Below, one piece after another: positions 35,007 through 42,659 of a stretch of 64,000 nt of DNA. The stretch is from Thermococcus sp. GTDB lineage: Archaea > Methanobacteriota_B > Thermococci > Thermococcales > Thermococcaceae. The translations under genes and the position numbers were made by a program. The first letter of the stretch is position 1, and each line of letters begins with the position of its first letter. The stretch is taken from contig NZ_JALVUC010000011.1 of NCBI RefSeq assembly GCF_027023865.1, positions 1 to 64,000 of the forward strand. Reading direction: 5' to 3'. The notes beneath the pieces were generated by a model that saw only the letters and a list, made by a program, of their open reading frames with translations, was not told the origin of the DNA and did no database searches.

Positions 35007-35305
35007 GTTTCAGTGAGTGACCCTACTTTGCTCTTTAGGGGGTTAGGGCTTTTTCTAAAATCCTCCGTATAAGCCACTGCAAGAGTCTTCAAAAAACTCT
35101 GGCAACCCCTCAACAAGCCAACAAGACCCAACTTCTAATCGACCACCCGTTTGTACTCTTGCTTCCCTTTATGATTTGCATTCTGACCCACTTTTTGCAC
35201 TTTAATCCTATGTGAGAGACTCACGTATCTTACAGGGTGGGTGCCTGGTTGTAGCGTGCAAGATTGTGAAAAAAGAGTGAGTGCACTGCCCCGACGTTTC
35301 AGCAT
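34988..35305 (-). pseudogene. Reading frame of 105 codons with one internal TAG
   Basis: From an ATG at 35305 the minus strand reads 56 codons (MLKRRGSALTLFSQS to QEYKRVVD), meets a TAG at 35137-35135, and continues open for 48 more codons (KLGLVGLLRGCQSFLKTLAV to SLTETLPPLG) to a second TAG at the hairpin. No ribosome site and no family were seen. An AT-rich region could give such a frame by chance, but a single stop in 105 codons makes decay of a former gene plausible. Confidence 0.25.
35212..35243 (+). repeat. Palindrome-containing direct repeat, copy A
   Basis: GTGAG-AGA-CTCAC followed by GTATCTTACAGGGTGGGTG. Copy B, 171 bp downstream at 35383-35413, has GTGAG-AAA-CTCAC followed by GTATGTTATAGTGGGTGG. 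The two share about 27 of 31 positions, including the palindrome, in one orientation. Confidence 0.6.
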
Positions 35306-35336
35306 TTTCTACTTTAGTTTTTTGTGAACAAATTAG

Positions 35337-35365
35337 AAGGGCACACTTCCGACTCAAGTGCCCTT
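35337..35365. repeat. 8-bp inverted repeat (hairpin)
   Basis: AAGGGCAC and GTGCCCTT are perfect complements around a 13-nt loop. The hairpin lies between the two palindromic repeats. There is no strong T run after it, so a structural or protein-binding role is as likely as termination. Confidence 0.5.
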
Positions 35366-35380
35366 AATGTGGAACAATAT

Positions 35381-35413
35381 ACGTGAGAAACTCACGTATG
35401 TTATAGTGGGTGG
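35381..35413 (+). repeat. Palindrome-containing direct repeat, copy B
   Basis: ACGTGAG-AAA-CTCACGT is a perfect 7-bp inverted repeat, followed by the same type of tail as copy A (ATGTTATAGTGGGTGG). The five AGTATCA units begin 3 bp after it. Confidence 0.6.
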
Positions 35414-35415
35414 AG

Positions 35416-35458
35416 AGTATCACAGTATCAGAAGTATCATCTAGTGTCAGTAGTATCA
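35416..35458 (+). repeat. Five iterated AGTATCA units (iteron-like)
   Basis: AGTATCA starts at 35416, 35424, 35433 and 35452, with AGTGTCA at 35443, so units repeat every 8-10 bp, near one helical turn. Such arrays occur at replicon origins and at multi-site operators. The same bases also lie in a 46-codon minus-strand frame (35504-35364, MRHIYARDGTWGSDEM onward), so a small protein with a repetitive Asp-Thr segment is an alternative explanation. Confidence 0.5.
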
Positions 35459-35502
35459 TTTCATCACTCCCCCACGTTCCATCCCTTGCATAGATGTGCC
35501 TC

Positions 35503-35529
35503 ATTATCTATATTAAAAACATAGATAAT
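35503..35529. repeat. 9-bp inverted repeat around an AT-rich core
   Basis: ATTATCTAT and ATAGATAAT pair perfectly around ATTAAAAAC. The core could serve as a TATA element with operator arms, or as an easily melted site. Confidence 0.5.
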
Positions 35530-35620
35530 CGTGAACAGTTTAGAAAAGCACATGAGTATCCCTCTTTTTTAAATCTCACCCCTTAGGACTGGAGGAGGTT
35601 CAGTTTTTCACTAAAACCTA

Positions 35621-35641
35621 TTGAAAGGGCAAGACTTTCAA
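35621..35641. repeat. 7-bp inverted repeat
   Basis: TTGAAAG and CTTTCAA pair perfectly around GGCAAGA. It lies in the gene-free part of the 34.9-35.9 kb interval; no use for it is apparent. Confidence 0.4.
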
Positions 35642-35707
35642 AAGAGAAATGTAAACCTCCTCACTATTTAATCCCCACTCCTCCCATTAAGGCTTTCAGA
35701 GAGGCAG

Positions 35708-35884
35708 TCAAGCTTTAACCAGCCTATCATTGTTGCCCAAAATAACTTCAAGGGTATCAGTGCAGATAACCAAACACAACCTTTTCTCACATCTTCCAGC
35801 AGAGAGATTGCACTCCTTTTTAAGATAATATAAAAGGATATCACATCGACACTTCTCAGTGATCAACTCAATGATGAGCAGACC
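35708..35884 (-). other. Possible short Cys-rich reading frame
   Basis: A minus-strand frame of 58 codons (LLIIELITEKCRCDILLYYL then KKECNLSAGRCEKRLCLVIC and GNNDRLVKA) has protein-like composition with six Cys. It opens after two stop codons, has only TTG as a possible start, and lacks a ribosome site, so it may be the end of a decayed gene. No family was recognised. The remainder of 34.9-35.9 kb apart from the repeats listed shows nothing I can support. Confidence 0.3.
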
Positions 35885-35921
35885 TTATTAAGGTTTAGCC
35901 CGAAAATACCCCGGTGATAAA

Positions 35922-36821
35922 ATGCGTGTTATCCACCTCGCCTCGGAAAGCCTCGGCGTTAGGAGCTTAGCTACCTTCGTCGAAGCCTCTGGTTTAAAAA
36001 TCTTCATAGATCCTGGCGTCGCCCTCGGCCCGAAGCGATACGGCCTTCCACCGGCGAAGGCGGAGCTCAACGCCCTCCACCAGATGAGAAGGAAGCTCCA
36101 GGGCTACGCTAAAAGGGCCGATGTTGTGACCATCTCCCACTACCACTACGACCACCACACGCCCTTCTTTGAGGGCCTCTACGAGAGCTCAAGTGAGGAA
36201 TACGCGAGGGAAATCTACGAGAACAAGCTCCTCTTCATCAAGCACCCGCGGGAGAACATAAACTTCAGCCAGAGGAAGAGGGCATGGGCCTTTCTCAAAA
36301 ACGCTGAGCCGATAGCGAAGAGAATAGAGTTCGCCGATGGGAGGAGCTTTGACCTCGGCGGGGTTACGCTGGAGTTCTCTCCGGCGGTTCCACACGGAAG
36401 CGAGGGATCGAAGTTGGGCTTCGTCGTGATGGTTTTAATTGATGATGGCTCCGAAAGGGTGATTCACGCCAGCGACATACAGCTCCTGAACCGCAAATCC
36501 GTCGAGTGGATAGTCGAGAAGAACCCAGACTTGCTCATAACCGGCGGGCCACCGACTTACCTTGGCCCGAGGGCTGCTGGCGCCTGGGAAACCGGAGTCA
36601 AAAACCTCAATGAGATAATCCGCGAGACGGACGCGGAAATAACCCTCGACCACCACATCATCAGGGACAAGCGCTACCCGGGGTTCTTCGATGAGCTGGA
36701 GGAGAGGCCTAAAACGTTCGCGGGCTACCTGAAGGTTGAGGACAGGCCACTCGAGGCATATCGAAGAGAGCTTCACAGGATTGAAAAGGGAGAGAGGATG
36801 CGGACGTGCCTTCAGGGGTAA
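35922..36821 (+). CDS. MBL-fold metallohydrolase (UPF0282 family)
   Basis: A 299-residue metallo-beta-lactamase fold protein. SHYHYDHHTPF gives the HxHxDH metal motif, VPHGSEGS and HASDIQ supply further ligands, and LDHHIIRDKRYPGF lies near the C-terminus. The family is archaeal and uncharacterised. GGTGATAAA precedes the ATG directly. It marks the right border of the accessory, AT-rich interval. Confidence 0.85.
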   Translation: MRVIHLASESLGVRSLATFVEASGLKIFIDPGVALGPKRYGLPPAKAELNALHQMRRKLQGYAKRADVVTISHYHYDHHTPFFEGLYESSSEEYAREIYENKLLFIKHPRENINFSQRKRAWAFLKNAEPIAKRIEFADGRSFDLGGVTLEFSPAVPHGSEGSKLGFVVMVLIDDGSERVIHASDIQLLNRKSVEWIVEKNPDLLITGGPPTYLGPRAAGAWETGVKNLNEIIRETDAEITLDHHIIRDKRYPGFFDELEERPKTFAGYLKVEDRPLEAYRRELHRIEKGERMRTCLQG

Positions 36822-36855
36822 GACTAGTTTACATCCCAAAGATGATTCGCTAGGG

Positions 36856-37602
36856 TTACCTCTTCACAAGTAGGAGCGACGCTTCCTTTCTCTCTTCGGA
36901 ATCCTTCTTAAAGAATCCGAAGTGCACCGTGTACAGGCTCCCCTGCATCCTGCAGAGCCGGTCTTTCCCACCATCGATGAGGAGGAGGTAGTTGCCCGCA
37001 GTGAGGTAGGGCACGATTAGGGTGGAAAGTTCAGTGAAACTCGCCTTACAGGTCTCGTTCCCGATCCCCACCATGTAAGTACTGTAGGGTATCCCTGTGT
37101 AGGTTACCGTTCCCCTCGTCCAGTTGGAGGGGGTTAACCTGACTGCTATATTGTTCACCCTGAGGATATTGGGTGAGAACTCTACGTCCCCATCGCAGTC
37201 GGGGTCATTGTAGTCATAGACGGAGAGGACAACGTAATTGTAGGTCGCGTTGCCAACCCGGATGACCGTCTCATTTATAACCGTGGAATTGCTGAGCAAT
37301 AAGAGGGAAATGTTAGACAGTGACCTTAAGACGTTCTCATTCCCTTCCCTGGATGTTGCGACACGATAAAGGGCCCTGACCTCTTCGAGTTCGCTCTTCA
37401 TGAGATCCACAGCGAGCCTGTAGGAGGGATCTTTAAGCGTTACATTGTGTGCATTGTTAACGAGAGTCAGGTTTTCCCCAGCTGGACATGCAACGGGCTT
37501 CAGCGGGATGCTCGGGGTACTCTTATGGCCGTGAGCACCTATGCAACCTGCCGTGAATACCACCGCTATTAGGAGGAGAGGGAGAAGTTTTCGGGAGAGC
37601 AT
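36856..37602 (-). CDS. Lipoprotein of unknown function
   Basis: A 248-residue exported protein. The N-terminus LSRKLLPLLLIAVVFTAGC ends in a lipobox, so a lipid-modified Cys should hold it at the outer face of the membrane. The rest has many Asn-x-Ser/Thr sites and no enzyme motif that I recognise. GGTGATCGT precedes the ATG at 37602; an in-frame upstream ATG at 37644 would bury the signal peptide. The ribosome site overlaps the stop of a decayed frame on the same strand, as if both once formed an operon. Confidence 0.72.
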   Translation of the reverse strand: MLSRKLLPLLLIAVVFTAGCIGAHGHKSTPSIPLKPVACPAGENLTLVNNAHNVTLKDPSYRLAVDLMKSELEEVRALYRVATSREGNENVLRSLSNISLLLLSNSTVINETVIRVGNATYNYVVLSVYDYNDPDCDGDVEFSPNILRVNNIAVRLTPSNWTRGTVTYTGIPYSTYMVGIGNETCKASFTELSTLIVPYLTAGNYLLLIDGGKDRLCRMQGSLYTVHFGFFKKDSEERKEASLLLVKR

Positions 37603-37606
37603 ACGA

Positions 37607-37840
37607 TCACCAGAGCTCGTAGTTTCCGGGATAGTGAGTGCCATCTACTTTGTATCCTATGTACAATCTGCCTGGAAGGAAGGGTTTTATTTCTATACTA
37701 TTCCATAAATTCTTTGGAATATCTCCGTAGTTGCCTCCCTCATATACAAAGGCATGTGGTCACAAGACAGGCCCCCATCCTTCAACAAACCAATTTACAT
37801 TGTTTGTTATATTTAAACATTTTGACTCGTTATGAGTAGT
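37607..37840 (-). pseudogene. Decayed exported-protein fragment upstream of the lipoprotein gene
   Basis: The 316-bp gap before the nicotinate phosphoribosyltransferase gene contains a minus-strand frame from 37840 to 37607 broken by one TGA (37762-37760). It reads KCLNITNNVNWFVEGWGPVL, stop, then PHAFVYEGGNYGDIPKNLWN and GRLYIGYKVDGTHYPGNYEL. The aromatic- and Asn-rich composition resembles secreted proteins. A TAA closes it upstream and no start remains. Its final stop overlaps the lipoprotein ribosome site. Confidence 0.55.
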
Positions 37841-37918
37841 TTATTCCACACTACGAAATGGTATCATTTGCCCAGAAACCCTTTAAATCCAGAAATATAA
37901 TCAACCCTGGTGATTAAA

Positions 37919-39145
37919 ATGCGCGACTTCTACATCGCTCATGAAGAGGATATAAAAACCGGGAAAACGACGGACGTCTATTTCATCAGGACGAGGAAAA
38001 TCCTCGAGGAAAAGGGCATCCACAGGAAGGTCTTCGCCGACGTGACTACCACTTCCCTCCCCAACGGATGGAAATGGGGTGTTCTTGCTGGAGTAGAGGA
38101 GGTGGCAAGGCTATTTGAGGGAATGCCCGTCAACATCTACGCTATGCCCGAAGGGACAGTATTCCACCCCTACGAACCAGTTCTTCAGATTGAGGGCTAC
38201 TATAAAGAGTTCGGGATCTATGAGACTGCCTTACTCGGGATGCTAAGCCAGGCGAGCGGGATAGCGACGGCCGCACTTAGAACCAAGATAGCGGCAAAGT
38301 TCAAGCCTGTTTATTCCTTTGGAATAAGGCACATGCACCCGGCGATAGCCCCAATGGTTGACCGCTCTGCCTTCATAGGCGGCTGCGACGGCGTCTCCGG
38401 CGTTTTAGGGGCTGAGATGATGGGGGAGAAGCCCGTCGGTACGATGCCGCACGCCCTCATCATAACGGTCGGCGACCAGGTGAAGGCCTGGAATTACTAC
38501 GACGAGGTTATGCCGCCGGAGGTTCCGAGGACAGCACTCGTTGATACATTCTACGACGAGAAGTTCGAGGCGCTGATGGCCGCTGAAGTCCTCGGCGAGA
38601 GACTGAACGCGATAAGGCTGGACACACCAAGCTCGAGGCGCGGCAACTTCAGGAAAATCATTGAGGAAGTCCGCTGGGAGCTTAATCTAAGGGGCTACGA
38701 CCGGGTTAAGGTACTCGTCTCCGGCGGCCTCGATGAGGAGAGCATAGCGGAAATAGCCGATATTGCGGATTCTTTCGGTGTTGGCTCCAGCATAGCGAGT
38801 GCCAAACCAATAGACTTCTCCCTTGACATAGTTGAAGTGGAGGGTAAGCCCATAACGAAGCGTGGGAAGCTCAGCGGGAGGAAACAGATTTATCGCTGCG
38901 AGAACGGTCACTACCACCGCGTTCCGGCCAACAAGAAGCTTGAGAAGTGCCCGATCTGCGGGGCGAAAGTAGAGCCTCTCCTCAGGCCGCTCATAGAGAA
39001 CGGTGAAATAGTCGCGGAGCTACCGAATGCAAGAGAGATAAGAGAATACGTCCTTGAACAGGCCAAGAAGTTTAATTTAACGCTCGATACAATCCCACGG
39101 GATACCAATTCAAAAATCCTCAAGAAACATTTACACTCGATATGA
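37919..39145 (+). CDS. pncB: Nicotinate phosphoribosyltransferase with C-terminal zinc ribbon
   Basis: Salvages nicotinate to nicotinate mononucleotide using PRPP, feeding NAD synthesis. The 408-residue protein has the type II PRTase-like barrel with YSFGIRHMHPAIAPMVDRSA, ALVDTFYDEKFEAL and VSGGLDEESIAEIADIADSF. Near residues 323-348 a zinc ribbon (YRCENGHYHRVPANKKLEKC then PICG) is added. A GTG 9 nt upstream is in frame; the ATG at 37919 follows GGTGATT. CCTTTAAAT about 40 nt upstream is a good TATA. Confidence 0.88.
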   Translation: MRDFYIAHEEDIKTGKTTDVYFIRTRKILEEKGIHRKVFADVTTTSLPNGWKWGVLAGVEEVARLFEGMPVNIYAMPEGTVFHPYEPVLQIEGYYKEFGIYETALLGMLSQASGIATAALRTKIAAKFKPVYSFGIRHMHPAIAPMVDRSAFIGGCDGVSGVLGAEMMGEKPVGTMPHALIITVGDQVKAWNYYDEVMPPEVPRTALVDTFYDEKFEALMAAEVLGERLNAIRLDTPSSRRGNFRKIIEEVRWELNLRGYDRVKVLVSGGLDEESIAEIADIADSFGVGSSIASAKPIDFSLDIVEVEGKPITKRGKLSGRKQIYRCENGHYHRVPANKKLEKCPICGAKVEPLLRPLIENGEIVAELPNAREIREYVLEQAKKFNLTLDTIPRDTNSKILKKHLHSI

Positions 39146-39162
39146 AGGAAAAGGAGGGGGCT

Positions 39163-39372
<210 letters not shown>

Positions 39373-39495
39373 TCACCGCCTTTAGATGAGCTCGGGGCAA
39401 TATAAAGTTTTCGACGGGGAAAAGGCCCTTCAGGGCAAAGATCGTTGAAAGAAGGATTAAAAACACCCTTAGTGAACAGAAAAATGCAGAATGGG

Positions 39496-40032
39496 TCAGT
39501 AGAGACCCAGCTTCTTCTTGTACTCCGGGCTTATCCTGTCGGGCGTCCAGGGGGGGTCGAAGGTGAGCTCTATCTCCGCGTCCTTAACGCCTGGGATCTC
39601 GAGTATCTTGTCCTCCACAGCGCGAAGGATCCACATCGTCATTGGACAGCCCGGAGTGGTCAGCGTCATCTTAACATAGACCGTGTTGTCGGGCCTGAGC
39701 TTCAGCTCGTAGATGAGGCCAAGGTTTACGACGTCGACACCTATCTCGGGGTCTACAACATCCTTGAGCTTCTCCCATATAATGTCCTCGGTGAGCTGAA
39801 CGTTCTCGTTTACGGTGGTCTTTTCCTCGCGCTCGCGGTTTATGGTTATGAGTCCAACTCCCTCGAGCTTCCCAATCTCCGAGTGGAGCTTTATGAGGAC
39901 GTTGTCTATGTCCGGCGTATCCTTTGCGAGGGTCACCGTCACGTTGCCCTTATCGTCCACCCCGATGGATTTGATAAACCTCTCGTCAACTATTCCCTTA
40001 ACGACCTTTTCGACATCTTCTTTCGTGACCAT
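39496..40032 (-). CDS. FSCA/DUF59 (MIP18-type) Fe-S assembly protein with tandem domains
   Basis: A 178-residue protein. The C-terminal half (residues about 85-178) is a standard DUF59 domain: LKDVVDPEIGVDVVNLGLIY and MTLTTPGCPM with the conserved Cys. The first 75 residues (VTKEDVEKVVKGIVDERFIK, VTVTLAKDTPDIDNVL) have a similar alpha/beta pattern without the Cys, suggesting a duplicated, degenerate domain. Such proteins help build Fe-S clusters. The ATG at 40032 follows GGTGGTGATT; a longer in-frame reading to 40227 overlaps the upstream gene. Confidence 0.82.
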   Translation of the reverse strand: MVTKEDVEKVVKGIVDERFIKSIGVDDKGNVTVTLAKDTPDIDNVLIKLHSEIGKLEGVGLITINREREEKTTVNENVQLTEDIIWEKLKDVVDPEIGVDVVNLGLIYELKLRPDNTVYVKMTLTTPGCPMTMWILRAVEDKILEIPGVKDAEIELTFDPPWTPDRISPEYKKKLGLY

Positions 40033-40094
40033 AATCACCACCCAGCCGGAGTTGGAAAAGACAAATTTAAACCTTTTGGGGCAGAAGTGTGTAT

Positions 40095-40835
40095 CTAAGA
40101 CGATAGAATGTCCTCTATAATTTTGACCGCCATCTCCGGCCTCAGCGCCCTCGCCCTCGTCTCCCTCAGGACGCGCTGAATCCCGTAGCGCTTTATTGCA
40201 GGATTGTTCCTTGCCGCGAGCTTCCAAAGGGGACAGCCAAAGTTGAATTCGTAGCGCCCTCCAATTATCTCTATGATTTCACCCTTATCGAGCGCCAAAA
40301 ATGCCGGAAGGTTGAGGATTACGAGTTCTCCTTTGTGGTAGATCGATATTAGCCCCGAGCTTAGGAGGTCACCGCTCGCGAGAATCTTGACGCCAAGCTC
40401 AAGTGCTTTCCTCTCAACTGCTCTCATGACCATCGTGTGACACCGCCCACATATCGGCGCCCTCTTCTTCATTAGACCTTCCATCTCGTCGGCGTATCCC
40501 CGAATTTCCACGAAAACCGATTCCTCCTTTGTTGCCTTTTCTATCTCTCTCTCGGTCATCTGTGGGAGTCTTGCAGTTATAGGAACCACATCAAAGCCGG
40601 CCCAGCGAAGGATTTTGAGTGAGGCAGTACTGTCAGAGCCTGCCGAGAACGCGAGTGCCATTCTTACCTCCATTGGGGAGCGCTCGAACTCCTCACCGGT
40701 GAGGCGGTACTCCAGGAGGTCCTTAAGGCGAGAATACACCCTCTCCCCGATTTCCTCCCTAACCCGCTCAAGGGCCTCGTGGTTGTATTTGAGGCGGTAG
40801 CGCTTGATGAAGTCGTCTCCAATTGGGTGTATCAT
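40095..40835 (-). CDS. PP-loop ATP pyrophosphatase family protein
   Basis: A 246-residue adenylating enzyme of the PP-loop superfamily. MALAFSAGSDSTASL is the SGGxDS signature, with Ala in place of the first Gly. A CGRCH motif follows in PICGRCHTMVMRAVE and a further Cys lies in NFGCPLW, so a metal or Fe-S site is possible, as in some tRNA thiolases. The substrate is not known; QueC-like or tRNA-modifying roles are guesses. It is 62 bp upstream of the DUF59 gene on the same strand. Confidence 0.75.
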   Translation of the reverse strand: MIHPIGDDFIKRYRLKYNHEALERVREEIGERVYSRLKDLLEYRLTGEEFERSPMEVRMALAFSAGSDSTASLKILRWAGFDVVPITARLPQMTEREIEKATKEESVFVEIRGYADEMEGLMKKRAPICGRCHTMVMRAVERKALELGVKILASGDLLSSGLISIYHKGELVILNLPAFLALDKGEIIEIIGGRYEFNFGCPLWKLAARNNPAIKRYGIQRVLRETRARALRPEMAVKIIEDILSS

Positions 40836-40941
40836 CTGAGGCCAATCGTGGGTGGGCTTATTAAACCTGCCGCTAGGAAAACCTTAAAAGAAGCCCACTC
40901 TAACCCCCTTCACGAACGAAATCCTTCTGGAGGTGCTTGCT

Positions 40942-41997
40942 ATGATGGAGATAGTTGAGAGCGTTAGGGAGAGGACGAACATTCCCGTTTACGAGAGAAC
41001 GGTCGAGAACGTTCTGAGCGCGATACTTGCGAGCGACGATATCTGGCGTATAGTGGATCTCAGCGAGGAGCCACTTCCTCTCGTTGTGAGGGTCATAACG
41101 GTCCTTCATGAGATGGGCTACGTTGCCTTCGATGGGTCGAACGTCGTCCTTACCGAGAGCGGGAAGAGGCTGGTGGAGAAATACGGAATCGGAGCAAGGA
41201 GAGATTACACCTGCTCCCACTGCGGTGGGAAGACGGTCGAGCTTTCCGCCTTCGGCGACCTTCTGGGGCAGTTCAGGGAGATAGTGAAGGACCGCCCGCA
41301 GCCGAAGCACGATTTTGATCAGGCCTACGTTACGCCTGAGACGACCGTCGCTAGGATCGCCTTGATGCACACCCGCGGCGACCTCGAGAACAGGGAGGTT
41401 TTCGTCCTCGGCGACGACGATTTGACCAGCGTTGCCCTCATGCTCTCCGGCCTTCCAAAGAGGATAGCCGTCCTCGACATCGACGAGAGGCTTGTGAAGT
41501 TCATCGAGAGGACCGCGGATGAGATAGGCTATGATAACATCGAGATGTTCACCTTCGACCTGAGGGAACCCTTGCCCGACTATGCGCTCCACAAGTTCGA
41601 CACCTTCATAACAGACCCTCCGGAGACGGTTGAGGCCATCCGCGTCTTTGTGGGGAGGGGTATAGCGACGCTTAAGGGACCGGGTTGTGCAGGCTACTTC
41701 GGCATAACGAGGCGCGAAAGCTCGCTCGACAAGTGGCGCGAGATGCAGAGGGTTCTCCTCAACGAATTCGGCGTTGTCATTACCGACATCATCAGGAACT
41801 TCAACGAGTACGTCAACTGGGGCTACGAGGAGGAGACGAGGGCGTGGAGGCTCCTGCCTGTGAAGGTCAAACCCTCCTACAATTGGTACAGGAGCTACAT
41901 GTTCAGGGTTCAGACACTGGAAGGCTCAAAGGGCTTTGAAAAGAGGATACCCGTTGGGGACGAGCTTTACAACGACGAGGAAGCGTCGACCACATGA
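40942..41997 (+). CDS. bpsA: Branched-chain polyamine synthase
   Basis: Transfers aminopropyl groups from decarboxylated SAM to spermidine to make N4-bis(aminopropyl)spermidine, which protects nucleic acids at high temperature. The 351-residue chain has an N-terminal winged-helix-like part, a CSHCGGKT zinc-type pair partner, and a Rossmann core with VLGDDDLTSVALMLSGLP and FITDPPETVEAIRVFVGRG. From memory it matches the Thermococcus kodakarensis enzyme very closely, ending in DEEASTT. GGAGGTG lies 6 nt before the ATG at 40942; the next codon is also ATG. Confidence 0.93.
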   Translation: MMEIVESVRERTNIPVYERTVENVLSAILASDDIWRIVDLSEEPLPLVVRVITVLHEMGYVAFDGSNVVLTESGKRLVEKYGIGARRDYTCSHCGGKTVELSAFGDLLGQFREIVKDRPQPKHDFDQAYVTPETTVARIALMHTRGDLENREVFVLGDDDLTSVALMLSGLPKRIAVLDIDERLVKFIERTADEIGYDNIEMFTFDLREPLPDYALHKFDTFITDPPETVEAIRVFVGRGIATLKGPGCAGYFGITRRESSLDKWREMQRVLLNEFGVVITDIIRNFNEYVNWGYEEETRAWRLLPVKVKPSYNWYRSYMFRVQTLEGSKGFEKRIPVGDELYNDEEASTT

Positions 41998-42656
41998 TTG
42001 GCCTTATTGACTGCATCAGGCGAGAACTCGGCCGGGTTCCCGGCCTACACTCCCTAATTCTCTACGGCTCCCTCGTCAGAGGGGACTACCTCCAGGGGAC
42101 GAGTGACGTTGACTTCTTCGCGGTTCTCGAAGACGGCATGGAGCCAGAGGAGGTACTCTCCAAACTACAGCCCGTCCTTGAGGAGTGCACTGAAGGCCTC
42201 AAACCCGTTGAGGTTGATATCGCTTGGGAGTGGCTCTCAAACCTCCGCGACCCGCTCAACCTCGGCTACCCCTACAAGTTCCTGACGGTTTACCAGGCCG
42301 ATTTCAGGGAGAACCATCTCGTGGTTCTTGGTGAGGATATAACTGAACTCCTGCCCGAATACCGAGTTGAGGATATCCTCCCCGGAAGACTGGATGGCAT
42401 TCTGAGAAACCTCGAGCGCTTCTCCGGAAACATGAAGATGCCCCACATCCTCGCGGGAGAGACCGCCAGGCTGATGGCGTTTCTCAACGGCTCGAGCCTG
42501 AGGAAAGGGGATGTCCTTGAGAAGCTCAAGGAGCTGGGGGATGAGGAGGCCGTCAGGGTTTACCGCTCCTATCTAGATGGGAGGAAAACAGAGTTTGATG
42601 GGGAGTTCTTGGTGGGGTTCGTAGCTTCCAGGGTGGAAAAACTGAAGAAAAAATGA
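41994..42656 (+). CDS. Nucleotidyltransferase-fold protein
   Basis: A 220-residue protein of the polymerase-beta-like nucleotidyltransferase superfamily. LYGSLVRGDYLQGTSDVDFF contains the GS and DxD catalytic motif and VEVDIAWEW the third acid. The C-terminal helical half resembles HEPN-like or substrate-binding helices. The ATG overlaps the bpsA stop (ATGA), so the two are cotranslated. Unlike the broken AbiEii protein elsewhere in the window, it is complete and has no antitoxin partner. Confidence 0.8.
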   Translation: MIGLIDCIRRELGRVPGLHSLILYGSLVRGDYLQGTSDVDFFAVLEDGMEPEEVLSKLQPVLEECTEGLKPVEVDIAWEWLSNLRDPLNLGYPYKFLTVYQADFRENHLVVLGEDITELLPEYRVEDILPGRLDGILRNLERFSGNMKMPHILAGETARLMAFLNGSSLRKGDVLEKLKELGDEEAVRVYRSYLDGRKTEFDGEFLVGFVASRVEKLKKK

Positions 42657-42659
42657 AAC

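Noticed and set aside
35135-35137. Pyrrolysine at the internal TAG of the 105-codon frame
   Set aside because: No pyl genes are seen and Thermococcales are not known to use pyrrolysine; gene decay or chance is simpler.
35200-35560. CRISPR array
   Set aside because: Repeats are 7-31 bp, with irregular spacing and only two long copies; none matches a Thermococcales CRISPR repeat and there are no uniform spacers.
39445-40098. 217-codon plus-strand frame opposite the DUF59 gene
   Set aside because: Antisense to a recognised conserved gene; no supporting ribosome site or domain.
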